A stretch of DNA of 7,125 nt from Deltaproteobacteria bacterium RIFCSPLOWO2_12_FULL_60_16 (GCA_001798565.1 MGSR01000111.1:1-7125); one strand, 5' to 3'; positions 1 through 6,566 are shown, counted from the first letter of the stretch. A program made the numbers and translations. Notes: generated by a model from the sequence alone, not told the origin.

Positions 1-176
1 TCAAACCCTCCTCCGGGCGCGAATCCCACGACGATGCGGATGGTTTTCCCCTTGTAGAACGACTCTTGGGCGGAGGCCAAGGCGCCAATCAAACCCTCCT
101 CCGGGCGCGAATCCCACGACGATGCGGATGGTTTTCCCCTTGTAGAACGACTCTTGGGCGGAGGCCAAGGCGCCAA
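1..176. repeat. Perfect 88-bp direct tandem duplication
   Basis: Bases 1-88 and 89-176 are identical over their whole length, each starting TCAAACCCTCC and ending AGGCGCCAA. The identity stops at 177 (A, against T at 89). Since 88 is not a multiple of three, the duplication shifts the reading frame of the solute-binding protein gene by one base. The copy at 89-176 is in frame with the start codon, so the copy at 1-88 is the extra or misplaced one. The repeat begins exactly at the first base of the window, which suggests a contig-end assembly artefact more than a biological repeat. Confidence 0.95.
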
Positions 177-279
177 AGGTCAAGGTGATAGAGAGGTAAA
201 GGGGGAAAATGATCCATCCCCGGAGCCACCGGATCCCTGAAACTCTTGATCTGTTATTCAACAAACTTTCCTGTTCCAT
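1..279 (-). CDS. TTT (Bug/TctC-family) solute-binding protein, N-terminal fragment, frame broken
   Basis: Proteins of this family are secreted to the periplasm, bind a carboxylate or other small solute and deliver it to a TctA/TctB-type permease. Seen here: a basic N-terminus (R10, R12, R17, R20), a hydrophobic stretch at residues 22-39, a probable signal-peptidase site ASA|Q after residue 41, then the family's opening strand and loop with FYKGKTIRIVVGFAPGGG at residues 45-62. Homology ends at about residue 64. Beyond that the frame re-reads the same 88 bp shifted by one base, giving an Arg-rich nonsense tail with no stop before the window edge. Full-length members have about 320 residues. 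The ATG at 279 is well supported: GGGAGGAGGT (plus-strand 288-297) lies 8 nt upstream. The gene starts 44 nt after the hydrolase stop, so it is probably the last gene of the leftward operon. No TctA or TctB gene is in view. The ligand cannot be inferred. The break may be an assembly error rather than a real mutation. Confidence 0.75.
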   Translation of the reverse strand: MEQESLLNNRSRVSGIRWLRGWIIFPLYLSITLTFGALASAQESFYKGKTIRIVVGFAPGGGFDWRLGLRPRVVLQGENHPHRRGIRARRRV

Positions 280-323
280 TTTTGATAACCTCCTCCCACT
301 GAGTAAGTAATTCGTCTTTTAAC

Positions 324-1142
324 TCATAAAATAGAAGTAGTGTCAAGGTGAGGGACTTTCAGCGCGAGGCATTTCGCGCTGCCGCCGGCCTTCGCAAACT
401 CACTCAGCGGGGTCTCGTAGACGGAAAATCCCAGGGCGCGCAATTGCTCGCGGGTTTTGGGGCAGCCGTCGTTCATGACTACGCTCTTCTCCACGACAAT
501 CGCGTTGCACGCGAAGCGCCGCGCCTCGTCCTCCGGCACCGGCACCAGGGTTTCGATGCGGTCCTTCAGGGTTTTCGCCGCCTCGCGGTCGAATGCAGGG
601 GGGTAAAACAGCGCCTGGCCTTGGCCCAGAGGACAAAGGCAGGCGTCCAGATGGTGCGGCCAATTGTCCGCGAGCTTGAGCGACAGAACGTCGCGCCCGA
701 GGATCTCCGCCACCTTTCGGTGCGAGACAGCGTCGGCGGACGGCGCCCGCCAGGCGGCGACGAATCGATCGCCGCACAGCAGCAGATCACTCTCACCCTC
801 GAATAAGTTTTCCTCGGGAAGATGGAAAACCTCGAACCCTCGGACCTGGAACCAATTTTCGAAGGCGGGGGCCTCTGCGCGACGCGCTTTGTCGCGCAGA
901 TTGCCCGCGATGAAATTGCTTCCCCAGACGAAGCCGGCGTTGGCGGCGAAAACCATATCCGGCAGCGCCGCGCGCGGCTCGAGCAGAGTGATTTCCATAT
1001 TCAGGTCGTCTTCCAGGAGCCGGTACAGGGCCCGCCACTGCTGCTGGGCGGCTTGAGGGTTGCCCTGGCGGCTCCCGCCGGCGGCAGGGTCCTCATGCCC
1101 GGTACCGTAGTAGAGGGGAGGGCACATCAAGAGTCGCATCAT
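324..1142 (-). CDS. DDAH / arginine dihydrolase-like guanidino-group hydrolase (COG1834-type)
   Basis: A 272-residue single-domain enzyme of the guanidino-group-modifying superfamily (dimethylarginine dimethylaminohydrolase, arginine deiminase, ArgZ/AgrE arginine dihydrolase), presumably cytoplasmic; no signal peptide is seen. Landmarks in order: MCPP at 6-9; PDMVFAANAG at 61-70 with substrate-site D62 and N68; FEGESD at 114-119 with E115 and D119; HHLDACLCPL at 163-172 with the probable catalytic H164; YYPPAFD-like FYPPAFD at 179-185; FACNAI at 210-215; AGGSAKCLAL at 252-261 with the probable nucleophile C258. All catalytic positions are present and the length is normal for one domain; the C-terminal extension of cyanobacterial ArgZ/AgrE is absent. 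DDAHs as I recall have Asp where this protein has N68, while ArgZ has Asn (N71), so an arginine-dihydrolase-like activity (arginine to ornithine, ammonia and CO2) is plausible; citrulline-forming activity remains possible. The start is ATGATG; the first ATG (1142) has GAGGAAG 7 nt upstream, overlapping the kinase stop. The solute-binding protein gene follows. Confidence 0.85.
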   Translation of the reverse strand: MMRLLMCPPLYYGTGHEDPAAGGSRQGNPQAAQQQWRALYRLLEDDLNMEITLLEPRAALPDMVFAANAGFVWGSNFIAGNLRDKARRAEAPAFENWFQVRGFEVFHLPEENLFEGESDLLLCGDRFVAAWRAPSADAVSHRKVAEILGRDVLSLKLADNWPHHLDACLCPLGQGQALFYPPAFDREAAKTLKDRIETLVPVPEDEARRFACNAIVVEKSVVMNDGCPKTREQLRALGFSVYETPLSEFAKAGGSAKCLALKVPHLDTTSIL

Positions 1143-1157
1143 CGCATATCTTCCTCA
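1142..1157 (-). promoter_or_regulatory. Ribosome binding site overlapping the upstream gene's stop (coupling site)
   Basis: On the minus strand, GAGGAAG (plus-strand 1150-1156) serves as the Shine-Dalgarno sequence for the hydrolase ATG at 1142. The kinase TGA stop occupies 1157-1155, so two bases of the stop lie inside the ribosome binding site, and only 12 nt separate the genes. This supports one transcript and translational coupling of kinase and hydrolase. Confidence 0.7.
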
Positions 1158-3425
1158 TCCCTCGTCCTTTATGATTGATCCTTTATCCTCCGGGTGGATG
1201 AGCGGCAGGGTCGCCGTAAAGGTCGAGCCTTTTCCCCATTCGCTCCGCACCTGGATGTCGCCGCGGAGCAGCTCCAGCAGCCGCTTGACGATGCACAGAC
1301 CCAGACCGCTGCCGGGGTATTTTCTTCGGTTGACCCCTTCCGCCATGTAAAAGGCTTCGAAGATGTGCGGGAGGTCCGCCTCCTTGATTCCTATCCCCGT
1401 GTCCTTCAACTCTATGCAGAGGAGCCCTGCGCCGGCCCTGTCATCGTCAGGGGCGCCCGACGCGCCGATTCGGAGATCGATCTCTCCTCTGTCGGTGTAT
1501 TTCACGGCATTGCCGACGAGGTTTTGCAGAACCGCCCTGATCTTCGTTTTGTCGCTTCTAAGCGTCAACCCGGAATCGTCGAGCCTGAACCGTATCTCGA
1601 TGCCCTTTTCCTTCGCCAGGGGCACGAACGAGGACTCCAGTTCATCGGTTATCTCCTTGAGACGAAACTCCTCGACCTGCACCGGCACCCTCCTCGCCTC
1701 CAGGCGGGCAAGATCCAGAATGCTGGCGATGAGGTTCAGGAGGTTGACGGTGTTGCGCTGCATGGGCTCCAGGCCTTTGATCTGCTTTTCGGTCAGATCG
1801 CCGTAAAATCCTTCAGCGAAGAGCTGCATGGTGGCGATCAGCACGTTGAGCGGCGTCCGGAGCTCGTGGGCCATGGTGTTGAGAAAAGCGGACTTGGTCT
1901 TGTAGGCCTCCTCCAGCTCTGCGGATTTCTTTTGCAGCTCCTCGAACAGCCGCGCGTTCTCTATGGCGACGGCCGCCCCTGCCGCAAGCTGTTGGGCCAG
2001 GGCGATCTCCTCTTGGGTAAATTCTCTCTCTTTCAGAGAGGTGGCCATTAGGACTCCGATAGATTTCTGGTCGCGCGCGATCAGGGGAACGCAGAGGTAG
2101 CCTTTGAATCCCATCTCCCGCATCAATCGTCCCGGCCCGTAAATTTTATCCTGGCGGACGTCCTTAATGGCCATGGGCCGGCGGTTCTGCATTACCCAGG
2201 TGGAGCGACTGGTGCCGGAGCGCGCCGTCTGATCGCGGAAGCGCTCCGCCCCTGCGCCGGCCAAGGCCACGGTTTTAAGGGTCCCACTGGCATCGATGAG
2301 GCGGACCTGAATGTGGTCTACGTGCAGGAGGTTCAGTCCCTGCTCCGCGAGTCGGTGCAGCAGGTGGCCCAGGTCCAGGAGGTTGATTTGGGAGAAGATC
2401 TCCCGCAGGGAGCTCTGTTCGTGCAAGAGGCGATTAAGGCGTCGATTAGCCATTTCCAGTTCTTGACCTTTGGTCTCAAGTTCCTCCAATAGCTTCGCAT
2501 TTTCGATGGCGATAGTCGCGCTGCTGGACAACTGCTGCAGCAGCTCCACCTCTTCCTGACTGAATTGTCTCGGCTGATAGGTTAATACCCTGATCACTCC
2601 CGTGACCTTCCCGCTCCTCGATAACATGGGAACGCCGAGATAACCCCGGCATCCAAGGGCCTTAACGGTCTCTCCTGGAGGGATTGTTCCCTCCTGGCTG
2701 CTGTCTGGGATCATCAGCGGCTTGCGATTTTCGATAATCCATTCCAGTCGCCCGTAGGAATTTATGGCTCGGGTAGGGGAAGTGAGACTAGGATCGACTC
2801 CCGATATTGCCATGAGATTCCATCTTTCTCCCTCAAGCATCCTTACGTCGCAGATGTCGACTCTAAGAAGCTCCTGCACGTTTTCCGTGAGCTTCTTAAA
2901 GAGGCGATCGATGCCGAGCAAGGTAGTAGCCTGGCTCAGTTCCTTCAGCAATTTTTGGATCTCCTCACGTCTCTCCGATTCTTGATAGAGGTTTGAGTTT
3001 TCGATTGCCAGGGAGAGAATCTCCGCCACGGGAGATAGGATAGCGATCTCTTTCTTCCCATAGCAGCGAGGCTTTAGGCTTCCCAGATTCAATGCCCCCA
3101 AAACCCTTCCCTTGACCATTAGAGGAAGGATCACGTAAGAGCGCAATTTCACGTTCTTGTATCTTTTGTGAGTCAGGGGGAAACGAGGATCTTTGAGAAC
3201 ATCCCGGCAGATAACGGGCTCCTTATGGTCGAGGACCCAACTGGTAGCGGTTCCCTCCCGCACCGAGACACCCTCGGGGATAGCAGACTCAGGCAACCGG
3301 GATTCTTCCGCATAAACGCTAAAGAATCTTTCATCTCTTTGGAGGATATTGATTGCCGCCCGGTCGTAGGGCACGAGTTTCTGAATCTCCCGGCTCAAGG
3401 TCTGGCAGATCTCTTTGAGGTTCAT
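1155..3425 (-). CDS. Soluble sensor histidine kinase with three GAF domains
   Basis: A 756-residue two-component sensor kinase. Three GAF domains lie at roughly 1-145, 165-310 and 340-490. A helical, coiled-coil-like linker (about 490-512, EELQKKSAELEEAYK) leads to a HisKA dimerisation domain with the H-box FLNTMAHELRTPLN (514-527) and phospho-acceptor H520. The HATPase domain has the N-box LQNLVGNAVKYT (633-644), the G1 box DTGIGI (675-680), the F-box HIFEAFY and the G2 box GSGLGL (705-710). All catalytic motifs look intact. There is no transmembrane segment, PAS domain or receiver domain, so the protein is probably cytoplasmic and senses a soluble ligand or redox state through GAF. No response regulator is in the window. 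Start: the ATG at 3425 is the only ATG/GTG/TTG in this frame between the first GAF helix and the divergent promoter region; it lacks a clear Shine-Dalgarno sequence. The frame stays open upstream through the opposing dehydrogenase gene, but that part is a high-GC shadow. It is first in the leftward unit, ahead of the hydrolase. Confidence 0.9.
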   Translation of the reverse strand: MNLKEICQTLSREIQKLVPYDRAAINILQRDERFFSVYAEESRLPESAIPEGVSVREGTATSWVLDHKEPVICRDVLKDPRFPLTHKRYKNVKLRSYVILPLMVKGRVLGALNLGSLKPRCYGKKEIAILSPVAEILSLAIENSNLYQESERREEIQKLLKELSQATTLLGIDRLFKKLTENVQELLRVDICDVRMLEGERWNLMAISGVDPSLTSPTRAINSYGRLEWIIENRKPLMIPDSSQEGTIPPGETVKALGCRGYLGVPMLSRSGKVTGVIRVLTYQPRQFSQEEVELLQQLSSSATIAIENAKLLEELETKGQELEMANRRLNRLLHEQSSLREIFSQINLLDLGHLLHRLAEQGLNLLHVDHIQVRLIDASGTLKTVALAGAGAERFRDQTARSGTSRSTWVMQNRRPMAIKDVRQDKIYGPGRLMREMGFKGYLCVPLIARDQKSIGVLMATSLKEREFTQEEIALAQQLAAGAAVAIENARLFEELQKKSAELEEAYKTKSAFLNTMAHELRTPLNVLIATMQLFAEGFYGDLTEKQIKGLEPMQRNTVNLLNLIASILDLARLEARRVPVQVEEFRLKEITDELESSFVPLAKEKGIEIRFRLDDSGLTLRSDKTKIRAVLQNLVGNAVKYTDRGEIDLRIGASGAPDDDRAGAGLLCIELKDTGIGIKEADLPHIFEAFYMAEGVNRRKYPGSGLGLCIVKRLLELLRGDIQVRSEWGKGSTFTATLPLIHPEDKGSIIKDEG

Positions 3426-3525
3426 AGGTTCATCAATAAGGCTTCGAGACCGCAGCCTGCGGCTGGGATCGGCATAGGGAAAAGCGGGTGCCCTTCTTAA
3501 GGCAAAAGCATTGCCGGCGCCGAGA

Positions 3526-3542
3526 GGGTCCCTAGCGGACCC
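3526..3542. promoter_or_regulatory. Perfect dyad in divergent intergenic region (possible operator)
   Basis: GGGTCC-CTAGC-GGACCC is a 6-bp perfect inverted repeat with a 5-nt centre. It sits between the candidate kinase -10 box and the kinase start, so it could be an operator or a small hairpin in the kinase leader RNA. No T-run follows it, so it is not a typical terminator. The function is a guess from position and symmetry only. Confidence 0.35.
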
Positions 3543-3560
3543 ATGGCGGCCTGACGCAAA

Positions 3561-3589
3561 GCAATAGGCCGATAAATTTTCCTTGTCAA
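3561..3589 (-). promoter_or_regulatory. Candidate sigma70-type promoter for the leftward (kinase) operon
   Basis: Read on the minus strand, a perfect -35 TTGACA (plus-strand 3584-3589) is followed after 17 bp by TATTGC (3561-3566), a weak -10 matching three of six consensus bases. Transcription would start near 3554, leaving a leader of about 130 nt before the kinase ATG that contains the 3526-3542 dyad. The -35 and spacing are good and the -10 is poor. Confidence 0.35.
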
Positions 3590-3594
3590 GATGT

Positions 3595-3623
3595 TTGTCT
3601 TTGCCTCGCTGGCCATCTAAAAT
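3595..3623 (+). promoter_or_regulatory. Candidate sigma70-type promoter for the dehydrogenase-aminotransferase unit
   Basis: TTGTCT (3595-3600) and TAAAAT (3618-3623) are separated by exactly 17 bp and match four and five of six consensus bases. Transcription would start at about 3630, giving a leader of about 33 nt with a GGGGGTGAG ribosome binding site (3652-3660) just before the ATG at 3663. The -35 boxes of this promoter and the opposing kinase promoter are only 5 bp apart, so polymerases or a shared regulator at one could affect the other. The rest of 3426-3662 holds no gene that I can support. Confidence 0.45.
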
Positions 3624-3662
3624 ACCCTTCGCCCTTGAGCCTCGCGTAATTGGGGGTGAGCC

Positions 3663-5153
3663 ATGGCTGAGCTCTACAAAAGCTACATCGACGGCAGATG
3701 GGTCGAGGCCAGATCCGGCCGGACTTTCGAGAACCATAATCCGGCGGACCGCCGCGACCTGATCGGACTTTTCCCGGCCTCGGGCGCCGAGGACGTGGAT
3801 GAGGCGGTGCGCGCGGCCAAGAAGGCGTTCGCCAAGTGGCGGCTGGTGCCGGCGCCCAAACGGGGCGAGATCCTGTACCGGGCGGGCGAGATCCTGCGCC
3901 GGCGCAAAGAGGAGATCGCCCGCTTGATGACGCGCGAGATGGGAAAGATCCTCAAGGAAACGCGCGGCGACGTCCAGGAGGGTATCGACACCGCCTATTA
4001 CACCGCGGGCGAGGGGCGGAGGCTCTTCGGCGAGACCACGCCGTCGGAGCTGCCGGATAAGTTCGCCATGTCGGTGCGCGTCCCCATCGGCGTCTGCGGT
4101 CTGATCACTCCCTGGAACTTTCCTATGGCCATCCCCACATGGAAGCTTTTTCCCGCTTTGCTGTGCGGCGACACCGTCGTCCTGAAGCCGGCCGAGGATA
4201 CCCCGCACACGGCCGTGCTGCTGTTTGAAATCCTCGAGGAGGCCGGGCTGCCTCCCGGGGTGGCCAATCTGGTTCACGGCGCCGGAGAGCAGGCCGGCGC
4301 GGCCCTGGTGCGCCATCCGGATGTCCGGCTGCTCTCTTTTACCGGCTCCACGGCAGTCGGGCGCGAGATCGCCGCCTTGTGCGGGCAGAATCTCAAGCGG
4401 GTCTCTCTGGAGATGGGCGGGAAGAACGCGCAGATTGTCATGGATGACGCGGACTTGAAACTTGCCCTGGAAGGGGCGGTATGGGGGGCCTTTGGCACCA
4501 CCGGGCAGCGCTGCACCGCGACCAGCCGGCTCATCCTGCATCGCGGCATCAAAAAGGAGTTCACGGAGATGGTGGTGGCCCGGGCGGAGAAGATCAGGAT
4601 CGGCGACGGGCTGGACGAGAGCACGGAGATGGGGCCGCTGATCAACGAGGCGGCGCGCGAGAAGGTGCACGGTTACGCGCAGATCGGCAAGCAGGAGGGG
4701 GCCAGGCTTCTCACCGGCGGCTCTATTTATGAGGAGGGAAAATGGATCAACGGCTATTTCTATCGGCCCACGGTGTTCGATGAAGTGGCGCCCGCCATGC
4801 GGATCGCGCAAGAGGAGATCTTCGGTCCGTTTCTCTCGATCATCGAGGTGAAGAGCTTCGAAGAAGCCGTTGAAGTGCTGAACAATACGCGCTACGGGCT
4901 TTCCAGCTCCATTTACACGCGCGACGTCAACAGGGCGTTCCGCGCCTTGAGGGATATCGAGGCGGGGATCACCTACGTGAACGGCGCGACCATCGGCGCC
5001 GAGGTCCACCTGCCTTTCGGCGGAGTGAAAGAGACGGGCAACGGCCACCGCGAGGCGGGAACCACGGTCTACGACATCTTCAGCGAATGGAAGTCGATTT
5101 ACATTGACTACTCGGGAAAATTACAGAAGGCGCAGATCGACAACATCGAATAA
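3663..5153 (+). CDS. NAD-dependent aldehyde (semialdehyde) dehydrogenase
   Basis: A full-length 496-residue member of the aldehyde dehydrogenase superfamily (PF00171), oxidising an aldehyde to a carboxylate in the cytoplasm. Motifs: TPWNFP at 149-154 with N152 for the oxyanion hole; KPAE at 175-178, where K175 contacts the cofactor and E178, at the position of ALDH2 E195, favours NAD+ over NADP+; FTGST at 226-230; general base E250 in LEMGGKN; nucleophile C284 in [16 protein letters not shown] at 384-390; [14 protein letters not shown] at 451-464. The C-terminal strand ends in [10 protein letters not shown], an oligomerisation tail shared with 2-oxoglutarate-semialdehyde and related omega-semialdehyde dehydrogenases as I recall them. 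Substrate is not settled by sequence; pairing with the downstream aminotransferase suggests an amino-acid-derived semialdehyde such as succinate, glutarate or glutamate-5-semialdehyde. The ATG at 3663 has a good ribosome binding site and the protein begins where the family does. Confidence 0.93.
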   Translation: MAELYKSYIDGRWVEARSGRTFENHNPADRRDLIGLFPASGAEDVDEAVRAAKKAFAKWRLVPAPKRGEILYRAGEILRRRKEEIARLMTREMGKILKETRGDVQEGIDTAYYTAGEGRRLFGETTPSELPDKFAMSVRVPIGVCGLITPWNFPMAIPTWKLFPALLCGDTVVLKPAEDTPHTAVLLFEILEEAGLPPGVANLVHGAGEQAGAALVRHPDVRLLSFTGSTAVGREIAALCGQNLKRVSLEMGGKNAQIVMDDADLKLALEGAVWGAFGTTGQRCTATSRLILHRGIKKEFTEMVVARAEKIRIGDGLDESTEMGPLINEAAREKVHGYAQIGKQEGARLLTGGSIYEEGKWINGYFYRPTVFDEVAPAMRIAQEEIFGPFLSIIEVKSFEEAVEVLNNTRYGLSSSIYTRDVNRAFRALRDIEAGITYVNGATIGAEVHLPFGGVKETGNGHREAGTTVYDIFSEWKSIYIDYSGKLQKAQIDNIE

Positions 5154-5156
5154 TAC

Positions 5157-5283
5157 AGTTACTGGTTACTAGTGATTGGTTAATAGTTAAAACTTAGTGG
5201 CGCACACCACCCTCTAGAGAAAGACGAGCTTACTGATAACCAGTGACCAATAACTATTAACTAATAACCAATAACTAATAACT
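5157..5283. repeat. Inverted arrays of degenerate 7-bp repeats forming a large potential hairpin
   Basis: The dehydrogenase-aminotransferase gap is an AT-rich island. The left arm reads as six heptads (5159-5200): TTACTGG, TTACTAG, TGATTGG, TTAATAG, TTAAAAC, TTAGTGG. The right arm holds seven heptads in reverse complement (5233-5281): CTGATAA, CCAGTGA, CCAATAA, CTATTAA, CTAATAA, CCAATAA, CTAATAA. The consensus is about CYARTAA. The core GTTAATAGTTA (5179-5189) is perfectly complementary to 5251-5261. Aligning outward, 5157-5189 pairs with 5251-5283 at 29 of 33 positions (two G-U), and 5194-5200 pairs with 5240-5246 at 6 of 7, with a 4x4 internal loop between and a 39-nt apical loop containing the palindrome CTCTAGAG (5212-5219). 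No T-run follows, so it is not an ordinary terminator. The foot of the stem is 2 nt before the aminotransferase ATG. Confidence 0.8.
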
Positions 5284-5285
5284 CA

Positions 5286-6566
5286 ATGAAGGTTCCTCAC
5301 ATCAAAATAAAGCCTCCCGGCCCCAAGGCGAGGGAGATCGTCGAGCGCGACCAAAAATACACTGCGCCGGCTTATGGCAGGGTCTATCCGCTGGTGGTGA
5401 AAGAGGGGCGGGGGGCGGTGATCGAGGATGTCGACGGCAATCTCTTTCTGGATTTCACCGCCGGGATCGCCGTGGCCGCCACCGGCCACTCCCATCCTCA
5501 AGTGGTCCGGGCCATCGAGGAGCAGGCGCGCAAGTTTCTGCACTTCTGCGGCAGTGATTTTTATTATGAGCCCATGGCCGGGCTTGCGGAAAGGCTCTGC
5601 CGGCTCGCCCCGGGCAGCTTTCCCAAGAAGGTTTTTTTGACGAACTCCGGTACGGAAACCATCGAGGCAGCCATCAAATTGGCTCGCTATTCGACCAGAA
5701 GGACACACCTGATCGCCTTCTTGGGCGCGTTCCACGGCAGAACGCTGGGCTCGCTTTCACTCACGGCTAGCCGCTCTTCGCACCGGGCCCATTTCGGCCC
5801 GCTGCTGCCGGACGTTCACCATGTTCCTTACGGCATCGAGGGCGTTCATGCTTTAGAAGACAAGCTGTTTCGGCACGAGATGCGACCGGATGAAGTCGCC
5901 GCCATCGTCGTCGAGCCGATTCAGGGCGAGGGCGGCTATGTCGTCCCGCCTTCCGACTTCCTCGCTAAGTTAAGGGAGATCTGCGAGCGTCACGGCATCT
6001 TGCTGGTGGTCGATGAGATTCAGACGGGCTTCGGCCGCACTGGGAAAATGTTCGCCTGCGAGCACTGGGGCGTGGAGCCGGATATCCTCTGCGTCGCCAA
6101 AGGGATCGCCAGCGGGCTGCCGCTGGGCGCCATGATTGCCCGCAGCGACATCAGCAGCTGGACGCCGGGCACGCACGGCTCCACGTTCGGCGGCAACCCC
6201 GTCGCCTGCGCTGCTGCCTTGGCGACTATTGAGCTGCTCGAAAACGGACTGGTGCAAAACGCAGCCGAGGTGGGTGGTTATCTAAAAAAACGGCTCTCCG
6301 GGCTTAAGGCGAAGCACCCCGTGATGAGCGATGTACGCGGCCTGGGACTGATGATCGGCGTGGAACTGGCAAAGACCGATAGTGCTCGCACTCCCGACTC
6401 GCGGCTTCGCGATCAGGTCATGCGCAAGGCGTTTGAAAAAGGGTTGCTGCTTCTTGGCTGCGGCGAGAGCACCATCCGCTTCTGCCCGCCCTTGATCGTC
6501 ACCAAGGCGGAAGCCGCCACCGCAGTCGACATCTTCGCCGCGACGCTGAAAGAGCTGAAGCAGTAA
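5286..6566 (+). CDS. Class III PLP-dependent aminotransferase (GABA/ornithine aminotransferase-like)
   Basis: A 426-residue fold-type I PLP enzyme of the class III (omega-) aminotransferases, which move a terminal amino group from GABA, ornithine, 5-aminovalerate, lysine or similar to 2-oxoglutarate, giving a semialdehyde. Visible motifs: NSGTETIEAAIKLAR at 120-134 (cofactor phosphate site), GAFHGRT at 147-153, EPIQGEGG at 210-217, VVDEIQTGFGRTG at 241-253 with D243 for the pyridine nitrogen, the Schiff-base lysine K272 in AKGIASGLPLGA, GSTFGGNP at 298-305 with T300, and R398 in IRFCPP. All key residues are present and the length is normal. The N-terminal PGPKAREIVERD with YPLVVKEGRGA resembles archaeal and deep-branching bacterial GABA/ornithine aminotransferases, some relatives of which are amino-acid racemases, so the substrate is open. 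The ATG at 5286 has no Shine-Dalgarno sequence; it directly abuts the heptad hairpin. It probably shares a transcript with the dehydrogenase, which would oxidise its product. Confidence 0.92.
   Translation: MKVPHIKIKPPGPKAREIVERDQKYTAPAYGRVYPLVVKEGRGAVIEDVDGNLFLDFTAGIAVAATGHSHPQVVRAIEEQARKFLHFCGSDFYYEPMAGLAERLCRLAPGSFPKKVFLTNSGTETIEAAIKLARYSTRRTHLIAFLGAFHGRTLGSLSLTASRSSHRAHFGPLLPDVHHVPYGIEGVHALEDKLFRHEMRPDEVAAIVVEPIQGEGGYVVPPSDFLAKLREICERHGILLVVDEIQTGFGRTGKMFACEHWGVEPDILCVAKGIASGLPLGAMIARSDISSWTPGTHGSTFGGNPVACAAALATIELLENGLVQNAAEVGGYLKKRLSGLKAKHPVMSDVRGLGLMIGVELAKTDSARTPDSRLRDQVMRKAFEKGLLLLGCGESTIRFCPPLIVTKAEAATAVDIFAATLKELKQ

Noticed and set aside
348..1178. Plus-strand open frames opposite the hydrolase
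   Set aside because: Their translations have no recognisable motif and they run antisense to a gene with intact catalytic motifs and a ribosome binding site.
1194..2051. 285-residue plus-strand open frame opposite the kinase
   Set aside because: Antisense to the HisKA/HATPase region with its H, N and G boxes; composition is that of an antisense shadow and no ribosome binding site or domain is seen.
3453..3465. CAGCC-TGC-GGCTG small inverted repeat in the kinase leader
   Set aside because: A 5-bp stem with a 3-nt loop is expected by chance in GC-rich DNA; there is no further support for a regulatory role.
3426..5048. Upstream extension of the kinase reading frame on the minus strand (541 more residues)
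   Set aside because: It lies opposite the convincing aldehyde dehydrogenase gene, is rich in Arg, Gly and Pro with no domain, and arises because the high-GC antisense frame lacks stops. The GAF homology begins at the ATG at 3425.
5157..5283. CRISPR array or rho-independent terminator
   Set aside because: Repeats are 7 bp, degenerate and without spacers, so not CRISPR. The hairpin is AT-rich, has a 39-nt loop and no T-run, so it does not look like an intrinsic terminator.
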